A stretch of 64,000 nucleotides of DNA, taken from positions 1 through 64,000 of the forward strand of contig NZ_JAKOGG010000001.1 in the NCBI RefSeq assembly GCF_022321485.1. The letters run 5' to 3'. Below the pieces are notes generated by a model. It was not told where the DNA came from. It was given only the letters and a program-made list of their open reading frames with translations, and searched no databases. How positions within the stretch are numbered: the stretch's first letter is position 1; every line of letters starts with the position of its first letter. Origin of the DNA: Shewanella electrica (GTDB lineage: Bacteria > Pseudomonadota > Gammaproteobacteria > Enterobacterales > Shewanellaceae). Below are positions 45,258 through 55,600 of the stretch, in pieces. A program made the position numbers and the translations under genes.

Positions 45258-47489
45258 TTAGTCCGCGCTAGCGTCGGACGATGTGGTAAACGCTTGGCAG
45301 ATATTGCCCGCGCCATTTTGTTTGGCACGCTTCAACGCCACTTCGGCATTGCTGAGAAACTGGCTCAGGCTCTGGCCGTCATTATAGGCGGCAATACCGA
45401 TGCAGATACCATCAGCAAGGCCGTGGTCGTGCAAACTTTCCAACGTAGCCTTGGCATAGTGATGCGCCATGGTCGGTGTGCTTTCTGGTAGCAAGATGGC
45501 AATCTGTCCCAGTTGCCAGTTCGACATCTGATAACCGCGTGGTAAATCCCGCAGCAAGTGCATTTCGACTTGTTGCTGACGATTCTCCAGTTTTTCCACA
45601 TCGCTTAAATGGCTCAACATGCCGCTGGGGCTGATATCCAGCAGCATTAAGCAACTGCTGTGGCGGTCATGCTCGCTCATGGCGGTAAAGTAGCGCTCAA
45701 GTGCTGGCAGTTCGTTAAGTACCGAGCTGCGATACGGCGAGATATCGCGCCGTACATTGAGCCGCTCATTGCCCGCTTGCTCTAAGGTACAGATCAGATA
45801 GTCCAGCTCACCTTCATCATCAAGGCTGCCTTTGAGCGTGGTTTGCAAACAGCCGCTACGATATTCATCGCTGAGGATCTGCCCCTGCCAATGGCCGTGT
45901 AGATTGACTAACTGCAGAATGCGTTCCCACTGATTCTCGATATCGTTTTTCAGCACTTTGGCTAAGTTGATGTCGGTGCAACCATGTAGCTGCATCAGGT
46001 GATCAAAGCTTTCATTCACTTTAATCAGTTGTCCGGTTGGGCTGACCAACGCGGTCGCCACCGCCGAGTCGCTGAGCAATTGGCTTAGGTGGTTGTCTTG
46101 GCGCGCTTGTTTTAACTCGCTGATATCATCAAAGGTGATCAGTGTATAGATGGTATCGCCTTCACCGGTGAGACGAATATTGACCCGTAAGTACAAGGTG
46201 TCGATGGTTTGCAGCTGAATTTCGCCACGCCAAGTGGCTTCTTTAACCAGATGCTGCCGTACTTGTTGATACCAGCGTTCTTCTTGTTCAAGCAGCTTCT
46301 GTATATTACGGCTCTCAATATCTTGTTGCTGCAACTTCAGAATAGCGGCGGCACGGGCATTAGAGCAGACAATACGGCCTGCGGTGTTTACCAGCAAACA
46401 GCCAGCATCACCACGAAATAGCCCATCGGCTAACTCAATCGCACTGGCGCGTGAGCGTTGCTCGATTCGATACAGGTGGATCAACACAATCACGCCCGCG
46501 GCGAGCATGGTCATCAGCACCGCAGAGATCAGCAGCATATTGCGCCACTGCTCAAAACGTTGGGTAATGTCTTGGTTACGAATATAAGACAGCAGCACAT
46601 ACTGTTGACTGCTATTGTTTTGTGCGCCCAACGGCGTTTTTAGGTAAACGAAGGCGGCATTTTCGCCGTGAAACTCGCCAAAGTTATTCATGGCAAGATC
46701 GCGCCACAACTCTGGATAGGTTTGGCGTAGGCTAATACCGAGCGTATCAGGCACTCCTGCCAGTGGCGATAGGTTGCTGGCTCCAGCGTATAACTGGCCC
46801 TGACCATCGAGCACCAGTAACGGTGAGTCGTTGCTGGAAAATACTGGCTTGATGGCTTGCAGCATCAGCTCGAGCGAGTTGTAAGTGACCAAGTAGCCAC
46901 GCAGTGATTGGTCGGGGTTTTCTAAGCGGGCAATCTGCATCTGATACGGTTCCAGCCGATCTTCAATCGGAATGAACTCGATGGTTGACGCCAAAATATC
47001 GTTGTCGCTTAGCTGATTGACTTTCTTAATGGTATCGGCCGATAGCGGTGCGCTACCAAATAAGCTGCCGCTAGAGAGTTTGAATTTACCGGCGACGTCA
47101 TACAGCGCAATATCCATCAACTCGGGAATGTTGTGTTTGAGTGTGACCCAACTACTCACCAGCCGCTGTTGTTCCTGTTTGCCCGGCGATGCCAGAAAGT
47201 GCTGCAGTTGCTCCGAGCGGGCAAACATTTGGGTACGAAACTGTTGGAATGACACTTTATCGGCCAGCAGGGTGCCAACGGTTTGCAGTTCGCTATAACG
47301 CTGCACAGCCCACTCTTCCTGAAACTTACGTTCACCCAAGGTGATCATCACATTGGTGATTAGCACGACGGTAATCACCAACATGCTCAGTTGGCTGACT
47401 ACGGCGAGCAAGCGTTGACGAGACCACTGTACGCCACGCAATAGCGGGATCAGCGGTGAATCCTTGAGTCGTTGATGTTTACTAAACAT
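45258..47489 (-). CDS. Membrane PAS sensor with degenerate GGDEF domain
   Basis: A 743-residue protein. TM1 (about 30-50), a periplasmic sensor region (about 55-315), TM2 (about 320-345), two PAS-like domains (about 355-580), and a C-terminal GGDEF-fold domain (about 590-735). The normal RxGGDEF site is replaced by NWQLGQIAILLP, while the flanking LLLDISP and AEVALKRAKQNGAGNI elements of the fold remain. Diguanylate cyclase activity is therefore not expected; it may act as a receptor or scaffold. ATG 47489 was preferred; TTG 47510 is also possible. It is convergent with the gene at 43793. Confidence 0.8.
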   Translation of the reverse strand: MFSKHQRLKDSPLIPLLRGVQWSRQRLLAVVSQLSMLVITVVLITNVMITLGERKFQEEWAVQRYSELQTVGTLLADKVSFQQFRTQMFARSEQLQHFLASPGKQEQQRLVSSWVTLKHNIPELMDIALYDVAGKFKLSSGSLFGSAPLSADTIKKVNQLSDNDILASTIEFIPIEDRLEPYQMQIARLENPDQSLRGYLVTYNSLELMLQAIKPVFSSNDSPLLVLDGQGQLYAGASNLSPLAGVPDTLGISLRQTYPELWRDLAMNNFGEFHGENAAFVYLKTPLGAQNNSSQQYVLLSYIRNQDITQRFEQWRNMLLISAVLMTMLAAGVIVLIHLYRIEQRSRASAIELADGLFRGDAGCLLVNTAGRIVCSNARAAAILKLQQQDIESRNIQKLLEQEERWYQQVRQHLVKEATWRGEIQLQTIDTLYLRVNIRLTGEGDTIYTLITFDDISELKQARQDNHLSQLLSDSAVATALVSPTGQLIKVNESFDHLMQLHGCTDINLAKVLKNDIENQWERILQLVNLHGHWQGQILSDEYRSGCLQTTLKGSLDDEGELDYLICTLEQAGNERLNVRRDISPYRSSVLNELPALERYFTAMSEHDRHSSCLMLLDISPSGMLSHLSDVEKLENRQQQVEMHLLRDLPRGYQMSNWQLGQIAILLPESTPTMAHHYAKATLESLHDHGLADGICIGIAAYNDGQSLSQFLSNAEVALKRAKQNGAGNICQAFTTSSDASAD

Positions 47490-47642
47490 GAAGCTGTAAG
47501 GTAAGGACAAATATGCAGCTATGTTAACACGAAAATTTCAGCACAACAGCGGCGCTATGCGTTTGCGTCTTAATCGGTGTAACGCGCTGCTCGTTGGGCG
47601 GATATCACGGTGATAACGGCGCACCGCGCAAGCGTTATAGCG

Positions 47643-48257
47643 CTAGCCCACCATGTCGAGCATGCGATGTTTAAACTGGCAGCCAGCCTGCTCCACAATC
47701 TGCTGACAGGCGGCAATATCGACCCCAGCTAGCCCATCAATGGCCGACACTTGCACCTCGGCGATGTAGTGCGGCGCCTCGATAATAAACTGGTTTACCG
47801 CCTCCCACGCGCCGCGCAGCCTTGGTTGGCAGTGACGTTGATACAGCAGTGGAGTATTGGCGTTGAGCGACACCGACAGCGCATCAACGCAATTGGCTAA
47901 CTCCGGCAGAATGTTGCGGCGGTGGAATAGATTGCCCAAACCATCGGTATTGACTCGCACGCGGCCACCTCGACGTTTGATTTCGTGCGCCACGGTGAGC
48001 AAGGTCGGTAGATTCAAGGTGGGTTCGCCGTAGCCGCAAAAAACGTATTCGTTGAACTGGCTAACATCACCTAATTGCGGAATGATTTCGGCGGCTGAAG
48101 GTTGATGATCTAATGCCAGTTGATATTGGTGAACCTGTTTACTGCCATTGTGCTTGGGGCAAAATTGGCAGCGTAGCGTACAACGGCCTGTAATATTGAG
48201 GTAACGGCTGTGGCAAATGTCGTAAACCAAGGTGCATGGCGCGGCATCAGTGCTCAT
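47643..48257 (-). CDS. Radical SAM protein (TatD-associated type)
   Basis: A 204-residue radical SAM protein. The cluster motif CxxxCxxC is in GRCTLRCQFCPK, followed by a glycine-rich CGYGEPTLN for SAM binding and RVNTDGLGN. Length and motif spelling fit the small TatD-associated radical SAM family, although no tatD gene is adjacent here. The reaction is unknown. ATG 48257 was chosen because an upstream extension (to 48308) is not family-like. The gene stands alone between divergent and convergent neighbours. Confidence 0.82.
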   Translation of the reverse strand: MSTDAAPCTLVYDICHSRYLNITGRCTLRCQFCPKHNGSKQVHQYQLALDHQPSAAEIIPQLGDVSQFNEYVFCGYGEPTLNLPTLLTVAHEIKRRGGRVRVNTDGLGNLFHRRNILPELANCVDALSVSLNANTPLLYQRHCQPRLRGAWEAVNQFIIEAPHYIAEVQVSAIDGLAGVDIAACQQIVEQAGCQFKHRMLDMVG

Positions 48258-48508
48258 GAAAATCTCGCTGCTGGGAGGTGAATGCCGCCAGTGTAGCGAA
48301 TCTGCCACGGCCGAAATGTTGTTAAGGTCAAACTGCGGTGATGCTGTACGGGGTTATTTACTGCGCCGCAGACTTTGTTGTGATAGATGGGCTGTTTTTT
48401 TACTGGGCGATAGCGATGAGTTTGTTATACTGCGCGGCCTTATTCGTCAGCTTGATGTGTGATTGCTTGTCCGATAAGTGATCACTTAGCCTAGGGGCTG
48501 CAGCTAAA

Positions 48509-51445
48509 ATGCACGACTTAGCCCATGTTTTCTCTGCCCCAAATGGGGGGCAATCTGTCATTGATGGTCATTACAACGCTTGGTTAGTGTTGTTGTCCAT
48601 TGCGGTATCTATTTTTTCCTCAGTCATGGCATTGCACACGGCAACGCTGGCGCGCAACAGCCGTAAACCAAGTTACCGCGTATTGGCATTAACCATGGGC
48701 ACCTTGTCGCTGGGCGGCGGAATCTGGGCAATGCATTTTATCGGCATGTTAGCTTACCGCTTGCCTGTGCCCGTCAGCTATCAAGTCTCCACTACCGTAT
48801 TGTCGCTGTTGCCTGCCTGTCTCGCATCGGCAATCGCCCTCAATCTACTTACTCGTGCGAACGTGACTTATGGACGACTGCTGACCTGCGGTGTGTTGGT
48901 GGGGGCCGGCATCGGCACCATGCACTATGTCGGGATGGCGGCAATGCAGATGTCGCTGCATATGTACTATCAGCCGGGGCTATTTGTGTTATCGCTGCTG
49001 ATCGCGGTGTTATTGGCGTGGGTTGGACTGTGGATTTGGTTTGGTATGACATCGGCCAAGCTGCCGATGCTTGCACGGTTACTGGCGAGCGGCAGCGTGC
49101 TCGGCATTGCCATTGCCGGTATGCATTATGTGGGCATGAGTTCTATCGTCTATTACGGCGAGGTGAATGCCGATAGCACTGTGTTACACCAGCATACTAA
49201 CGCGATAGCGATGGCTCTGGCGCTGTTTATGGTCATCGTTAGCATCATGGTATTCGCCCTTAACAGCTTTATGCGCACCCGCGAATTGTATTTGCAGCGC
49301 GAGGTTAGCCGCTCACGTCTACGCGCCACGCTAAATACTGCGGTCGATGGCATTATTACCATTGATGCGCACGGCTTGATTCAAGAGTTTAATCCCGCCG
49401 CAGAACAGCTATTTGGCTGGCAAAAAGCTGAGGTGTTGGGCTGCAATATTAAGATGTTGATGCCCGAACCAGATAAGCAGAAATATGAAGGCTACCTGCA
49501 TAGTTTTATGCACACAGGTAAAAGCCAAGCCATGGGCACCGGCCGTGAAGTGTGGGCATTGCGCAAAGATGGTAGCCAATTTCCCATCCGTTTAGCGGTC
49601 GGCGAGATGGTACTGCGCGATGAGCGGCTGTTTGTTGGTTTTGTGTCTGACATCAGCGAACGGCATGCGCTGGAAAACTCGCTACGCGAAGCCGCTGAGC
49701 GTGCCGAACAAGCGGCGGCGGCGAAAACTGCCTTCCTCGCCAACGTCAGCCACGAAATCCGTACGCCAATGAACGCCATTATGGGCTTTGTGCAGTTGCT
49801 ATTAGAAACGCCCGTGAGTGAGCAACAACATAAGTATCTCAAAACCATTCATCAATCGGCGCACTCTTTACTGCGTTTGATTAACGACATTCTCGACTCC
49901 ACCAAGATGGAACAGCGTGATGTGCCGTTAGAGCAATTGCCGTTTTCGTTGAAAGCGGTGGCGATGCAACTGGAATCATCCTTGGGATTAGGGGCGAAGG
50001 AAAAGGGCTTGCTGTTCAGTGTTGATTACCCTAACGAGGTGCCAGAGTACGTGATTGGCGACCAACTGCGGGTATTGCAGATCCTGATTAATTTGGTTGG
50101 CAACGCCATTAAGTTCACCGAGCACGGCAGTGTCACCATTCGCTTTCGTTATGACAACGGCGTACAGATTGAGATCCAAGATACCGGTATTGGCATGACG
50201 CAGGCTCAGCAAGAGGTGGTGTTCTCGCCTTTTACTCAAGCCGATAGCTCGATCAGCCGTCGCTTTGGCGGCACCGGACTGGGCACCACCATTGCGCAGC
50301 AGTTGGTCATGCGGATGAACGGCACGATTACCCTTAACAGCCAGCTCGGCAAAGGCACACTGTTTCAGCTATTTCTGCCACTGGTCAGTACCAGCGCGCC
50401 CGAAATTGAACAATATCAACCTGAGGTGAAACTCCCGCCATTAGCGGTGTTGGTGGCGGATGATGTGGCGGTGAATCTGGAGTTGCTTACCGTCCTGCTG
50501 AGCCGTGGAGGCCACAGTGTCGTAACGGCACAAGATGGCAACGATGCGATTGAAAAATATATGGCACAAGCCTTTGATTTGGTGCTGATGGACATGCATA
50601 TGCCGCTGATTGATGGCTTAGCCGCCACGCAGCAGATCCGCCAATATGAGCAGGCGCAAGGACGTTTACCCGTGCCGATTATTGCCTTAACCGCCAGCGT
50701 GATGGTGGAAGATCAGCAAGCCGCAACCCGGGCGGGGATGAATGGTTTTGCCGTGAAACCGCTCGATCAAGTGCAACTATTCAGCGAAATTGCGCGAGTG
50801 CTCCAGTTAGCGCACACACCAGCGCCGACGGTAAGCAGTGAGCCAAGTACATTGGAAGCCGACACCGTGCGGCTTAACTGGCAGCAAGGCATTGCGCTGT
50901 GGGGCAATGATCAGCGCTTTCGCGATGCGCTGATGCAATTTTTTAGCGATAGCGAGCAGTTCCAGTTACCTGTGTACCGCAGTGATGCCGGCGTTGATTG
51001 GCCTGCAACGTTGGCACAACTGCATCGCTTAGTCGGCGTGGTCGGTAATCTGGCGTTGGACGAGATCTATCAACTGGCGAAATACACTGAACAACTGATC
51101 CACGCCCATCAATTTAGCCAAGCCGATGTTAGTTTGCAGCGTTTGAAGCAACGTTTAGCCGAAGCCAAACAATGTTATGGCGCGCGGCCGCAATCGCCAG
51201 CAGTTACCTCCGTACCGACCAACAATACCCACCGGCCTTTCACCAGTGAACTGACCCGCCAGATAGCCCAACTCAGCGCTATTTTATCGCACAGTGAGCT
51301 AAGCGATGAACTGCTGGAACAGGTGTGCCAAGGCTTGATCGACACGGAACGATTTGAACTGGCGGCACAGTTGCAGAAAGCGGTTGATGCGTTTGAATTT
51401 TCCCACGCGTGCGAGCTACTGCAACAGTGTGGCGCAACCCGATAA
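48509..51445 (+). CDS. MHYT-PAS hybrid histidine kinase
   Basis: A 978-residue sensor kinase. The N-terminal MHYT domain (about 1-255) has seven membrane helices with the motifs MHFIGM, MHYVGM and MHYVGM, proposed to bind copper and sense diatomic gases or redox state. Then PAS (about 265-385), HisKA with His415 in [10 protein letters not shown], HATPase_c (about 470-640), a receiver with Asp695 in LMDMHMPLIDG, and a C-terminal Hpt-like domain with His839 in LHRLVGVVGNL (the common Lys after HxL is Val). The HD-GYP regulator begins 10 bases downstream. Confidence 0.92.
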   Translation: MHDLAHVFSAPNGGQSVIDGHYNAWLVLLSIAVSIFSSVMALHTATLARNSRKPSYRVLALTMGTLSLGGGIWAMHFIGMLAYRLPVPVSYQVSTTVLSLLPACLASAIALNLLTRANVTYGRLLTCGVLVGAGIGTMHYVGMAAMQMSLHMYYQPGLFVLSLLIAVLLAWVGLWIWFGMTSAKLPMLARLLASGSVLGIAIAGMHYVGMSSIVYYGEVNADSTVLHQHTNAIAMALALFMVIVSIMVFALNSFMRTRELYLQREVSRSRLRATLNTAVDGIITIDAHGLIQEFNPAAEQLFGWQKAEVLGCNIKMLMPEPDKQKYEGYLHSFMHTGKSQAMGTGREVWALRKDGSQFPIRLAVGEMVLRDERLFVGFVSDISERHALENSLREAAERAEQAAAAKTAFLANVSHEIRTPMNAIMGFVQLLLETPVSEQQHKYLKTIHQSAHSLLRLINDILDSTKMEQRDVPLEQLPFSLKAVAMQLESSLGLGAKEKGLLFSVDYPNEVPEYVIGDQLRVLQILINLVGNAIKFTEHGSVTIRFRYDNGVQIEIQDTGIGMTQAQQEVVFSPFTQADSSISRRFGGTGLGTTIAQQLVMRMNGTITLNSQLGKGTLFQLFLPLVSTSAPEIEQYQPEVKLPPLAVLVADDVAVNLELLTVLLSRGGHSVVTAQDGNDAIEKYMAQAFDLVLMDMHMPLIDGLAATQQIRQYEQAQGRLPVPIIALTASVMVEDQQAATRAGMNGFAVKPLDQVQLFSEIARVLQLAHTPAPTVSSEPSTLEADTVRLNWQQGIALWGNDQRFRDALMQFFSDSEQFQLPVYRSDAGVDWPATLAQLHRLVGVVGNLALDEIYQLAKYTEQLIHAHQFSQADVSLQRLKQRLAEAKQCYGARPQSPAVTSVPTNNTHRPFTSELTRQIAQLSAILSHSELSDELLEQVCQGLIDTERFELAAQLQKAVDAFEFSHACELLQQCGATR

Positions 51446-51455
51446 GGTGCTATCC

Positions 51456-52448
51456 ATGGAACATCGAGAATCCCAAAAGTTTACCTTGCTGCTGGTGGAT
51501 GATGAACCCATCAACCTGCAAGTATTGCGACACACATTGCAAGGGCAATACCGCTTGCTGTTTGCTAAAGATGGTGCCAGCGCGCTGACTCTGGCGGCCA
51601 ACGAACGGCCCGATTTGATCTTACTCGACATCATGATGCCCGGTTTATCGGGTTACGAGGTATGCCAGCAACTCAAGCAACTGCCGATAACCGAGCACAT
51701 TCCAGTGATGTTTGTCTCGGCGATGGCCGACAGTAAAGATGAATGCCGCGCCCTAGAGATGGGAGCGGTGGACTACATCACTAAACCGTTCCATCCGCAG
51801 ATTGTTCAAGCACGGGTCAAAACCCATCTGTCGTTGGTGCGCGCCAAAGAGGTACAGCAAACACGGTTGCAGATTGTGCAATGCCTCGGCGCGGCGGCTG
51901 AGTATAAAGACAATGAAACTGGCCGCCATGTGATCCGCATGAGTAAGTACGCCAAGTTGATTGCGCTAGCCTTGGGTTATAGCGAAGAGATGGCCGACGA
52001 TATTCTCCATGCAGCGGCGATGCATGATATTGGTAAAATCGGCATTCCCGATGCCATTTTGCAAAAGCCGGGCAAGCTGGATGCCGACGAATGGCGCGTG
52101 ATGCAAACCCACCCCGAGATCGGTGCGCGCATCATTGGTGAACACAGCTCGGGGCTGCTGCATCTCGCGGCGCAGGTGGCACTCAATCATCATGAAAAAT
52201 GGGATGGCAGTGGTTACCCTGCTGGAAAATCTGGCAAAGATATTCCAGAAGTGGCGCGAATAGTCGCGTTAGCCGATGTATTTGATGCGCTGACCAGTGT
52301 GCGGCCCTACAAATCGGCATGGTCGATTGATGCCGCCCTAAGCCATATTCAGCAGCAAAGTGGCCGCCACTTTGATCCCGCTACCGTGCAAGCGCTAATG
52401 CAATGCTTACCAGAAGTTGAGCAGATCATGCGTCAGTGGGCGGATTGA
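51456..52448 (+). CDS. Response regulator with HD-GYP phosphodiesterase domain
   Basis: A 330-residue protein: receiver (about 10-125, Asp58 in LLDIMMPG), short linker and HD-GYP domain with HD in MHDIGKIG (His190-Asp191) and signature HHEKWDGSGYPAGK. It should hydrolyse cyclic di-GMP under control of the MHYT kinase upstream. ATG 51456 has AAGGTG at proper spacing; a longer frame into the kinase gene is a shadow. It is clearly paralogous to 10384-11433, with the same residues around the receiver Asp and HD-GYP core. Confidence 0.93.
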   Translation: MEHRESQKFTLLLVDDEPINLQVLRHTLQGQYRLLFAKDGASALTLAANERPDLILLDIMMPGLSGYEVCQQLKQLPITEHIPVMFVSAMADSKDECRALEMGAVDYITKPFHPQIVQARVKTHLSLVRAKEVQQTRLQIVQCLGAAAEYKDNETGRHVIRMSKYAKLIALALGYSEEMADDILHAAAMHDIGKIGIPDAILQKPGKLDADEWRVMQTHPEIGARIIGEHSSGLLHLAAQVALNHHEKWDGSGYPAGKSGKDIPEVARIVALADVFDALTSVRPYKSAWSIDAALSHIQQQSGRHFDPATVQALMQCLPEVEQIMRQWAD

Positions 52449-52488
52449 AGCCCGGATGAGAGCTGCGGCGAGTTATTGAGGGGCAGCA

Positions 52489-52620
52489 GCGAGTATCGGG
52501 TAGCGAGTGACGAAATTCGCAACTCGCAACCCGATACTCGCTACTCATAACCCGATACTCGATACTCGCAACCCGCAACTCGCAATCCGATACTCGAAAC
52601 TCGCTACTCGCAACTCACAC
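52489..52620. repeat. Heptamer-type repeat array behind the second HD-GYP gene
   Basis: A 20-nt stem opens the array: 52489-52508 (GCGAGTATCGGGTAGCGAGT) pairs with 52522-52541 with a single mismatch around a 13-nt loop. The sequence then continues as variable 7-nt units of the form ACTCGCA, ACCCGAT, ACTCGAT and ACTCGAA up to about 52616. It is the same kind of repeat as at 11437-11575 (there mostly CGAAACT), with more variants. Confidence 0.82.
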
Positions 52621-52627
52621 ACAAAAA

Positions 52628-52650
52628 CGCCGACAATTGTCGGCGCTTTT
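52628..52650. terminator. Bidirectional terminator
   Basis: CGCCGAC/GTCGGCG with an AATT loop, preceded by AAAAA and followed by CTTTT. It separates the HD-GYP gene from the convergent RND pump gene. Confidence 0.88.
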
Positions 52651-52685
52651 GTGTCTCTTAACTCCGCTACTTGTGCGGGGCGCAG

Positions 52686-55600
52686 TTACGAATGCTCGTG
52701 CTCCGGTTTCCACCAGTACACATAAAGGCGGTGGAAGCCACGGCCAACGCGGCGGAAACCACTCTTCACGTCTTCCAAAATCAAGTAAGACAGCGGCACC
52801 ATAATCAGCGTTACCACAGTGGAGAACAGAATACCGAACGCTAATGATACCGCCATGGGGATCATGATCTGCGCCTGTAGGCTCTTTTCGCTGATGATTG
52901 GGATCAAGCCCACAAAGGTGGTTAACGAGGTCAAAATAATTGCGCGGAACCGCTCACAGCCCGAGTTAATCGCCGCTTCACGCATTGAGAATCCTTCGGC
53001 CCTTGCGCGGTTAACAAAGTCGACCAAAATCAACGAGTCGTTCACCACCACACCCGCCAAGGCGACAATGCCACACAAGCTGAGGATCGACATCGACAAC
53101 CCCAGCACTAAGTGACCAAACAGCGCGCCAATCATACCAAACGGGATCACCGACATAATGATGATTGGTTGGCTGTACGAGCGCAACGGAATCGCCATCA
53201 AGGCATAGATAGAGAAGATAGCGAACACAAAACCTTTCACTAACCCCACCAATGCATCGTCTTCATCTTGGCTCGCACCATCCAACGAAGCGGTAATGTG
53301 AGGATACTGTTTTTGTAACTCAGGCAGAAAATCTTTGGTGATTTCACTGACTACTTTGGACGGTTCAACTTTGTTTTTATTGGCATTAGCGGTAATGGTG
53401 ATCGCGCGGCGGCCATCAACACGGGTGATCGATGAGTAGCTGTCACCCAGCTTCACGCTAGCAACGCTGCTAAATGGCACTTGGCTACCATCGGCGGTGC
53501 GGATCATCATATTTTCCAAATAACCAATGGTGGTACGTTGTTCCTGCGGATAACGCACCATCACTTTGATCTCTTCCTTGTTACGCAAGAAACGCTGCGC
53601 TTCAAAGCCGTAGAAACCATAACGCACTTGGCGTGCCAAATCGGACAGGGTTAATCCCAGCGCTTCGGCTTCTGGTTTGATCTGCAACTTAATCTCATGG
53701 CTACCAGAAGAGAAGTTGTCGGCTATATCGTGCACGCCATCAAAGGTTGCCAATTTTTTCTTCAACGCATCAGCAGCGGCGGCCAATTGTTCCAAGTCGC
53801 TCGACATCAAGCGGAAGGCGATATCGCCGCCTTCACCATTGGTACTGGCATTCAAGCTAAGGCTTTTCACTGCAATCAGCTCGGGCAGCTGTTTGCGCCA
53901 CGCTTCCGCAATGGTGTTGCCATCAACATCGCGGTCTTCCGACTTGGTTAATTCGGCAAAGATAAAGGCTGAGGTGCGGCTATCCATGTTGATAAAACTA
54001 TGGTTGACCACCGGATAGCCCAGCTCTTTAATCATCTTGTCGTTCATGGCGTACAGCGCGTCTTCAATCTGCATCACCACTTTTTGGGTATTTTCCTCTG
54101 ACGAGCCTTCATCCATCTTGAGGTTAACTTGGATAAAGTCAGACGGAATATCAGGGAAGAACACCCAACGCACTTTACCTGTGGTGACCATGGCAATGGA
54201 GACAAACAGTAAGCAGGTAAACAGCACCATTACGGTATAGCGGTTGGGGATCAACTTCTGCATAAAACCACGGTATTTCACATCGATGAAATACTGCACT
54301 TTTTCGTTGAACTTACGGCGATTGCGCGCCATAAAGCTGTTGCTGTTTTTGCTTGGCTTCATATGCGCCAAGTGCGCTGGCAAAATCAGCTTAGATTCGA
54401 CCAACGAGAACACTAGACACAAGATCACAATCAAGCCGATAGAGATCCACAAAATCCCCATCGGGCCTGGCACCATCAACATTGGAATAAAGGCGGCAAT
54501 AGTGGTCAGTACGCCGAACGTGGCGGGCATGGCCACTTTCTTGGCGCCACGAATAACGTTCTCAACTGAGTGCCCATATTTTTCCGTCTCGGTATGGGCG
54601 CTTTCACCAATGACGATGGCGTCATCCACCAATATCCCGAGCACCAAAATAAAGGCGAACAACGTCAGCATGTTGATCGACAGGCCAATAAACTCCAGCG
54701 GCATCAGCGCCAGCGCACCTAAGAAACAGACCGGCAGCCCCAGCATCACCCAGAAGGCCAGTTTCAAATCTAAGAAGATCGCCAGAATGATGAACACCAA
54801 CACGGCACCGTAAAGCATGTTGTTGAGCATCATGCTCAAACGGCCTTTAAGGTAGTGCGTTAGGTCGCCCCAATAATCGAGCTGAGCGCCAGTAGGCAGC
54901 GTGGCTTTACGTTTGGCGATGAAGGCTTTGACTTGGTCGGCAATGGCGATAGCATCTTGGTCATCAATACTGGTGACTTCGATAATGGCCGCGGGTTTGC
55001 CATCAAAGCGGGTGTAATCCAGACGTTCCTCAAACCCGTCGTTAATCTTCGCCACATCGGGCAGCATGATACGGCTACCATCAGCGCGGGTGCTGACCAC
55101 GATTTTGGCAAAATCATCATAGGTATAAGCTTGCGCTTTGGTACGCAACAGAATATTGCCGTCTTGCGCTTTGATCGAACCACCGGGCAGGTCAATCGAG
55201 TAGTTTTGTACGGCGCTGGCAACTTGTGAGAAGGTCAGGCCGTATTCACGCAGCTTGTCTTCTGACAGTTCAATGCTGATCTCATAGTCGAGCACCCCAG
55301 CCACACTGGCACGGGTTACGGCAGGCAGGTCGGTGAGTTCATCGCGGATCTGCTTGGCCAGCTCTTTCATTTCGTGCTGGTCGATATCGCCATACACCGA
55401 TACCCAAATCACGTTGTTTTCTGGGCGGATGCGGTAAATATCGGGCCGCTCAATATTGGCCGGAAAGGTGGAGATGGAATCGATACGCAGCTTGGCTTCA
55501 TCAAGCACATCTTTCGGGTCGTAGCCATCTGCCACTTCAATGGTGACCGCGCCGACGCCATCACTGGCAACCGAGGTGATTTTTTTAATGCCCACCACGT

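Noticed and set aside
52489-52620. Heptamer array as a CRISPR
   Set aside because: Units are 7 bp with no unique spacers and no cas genes nearby.
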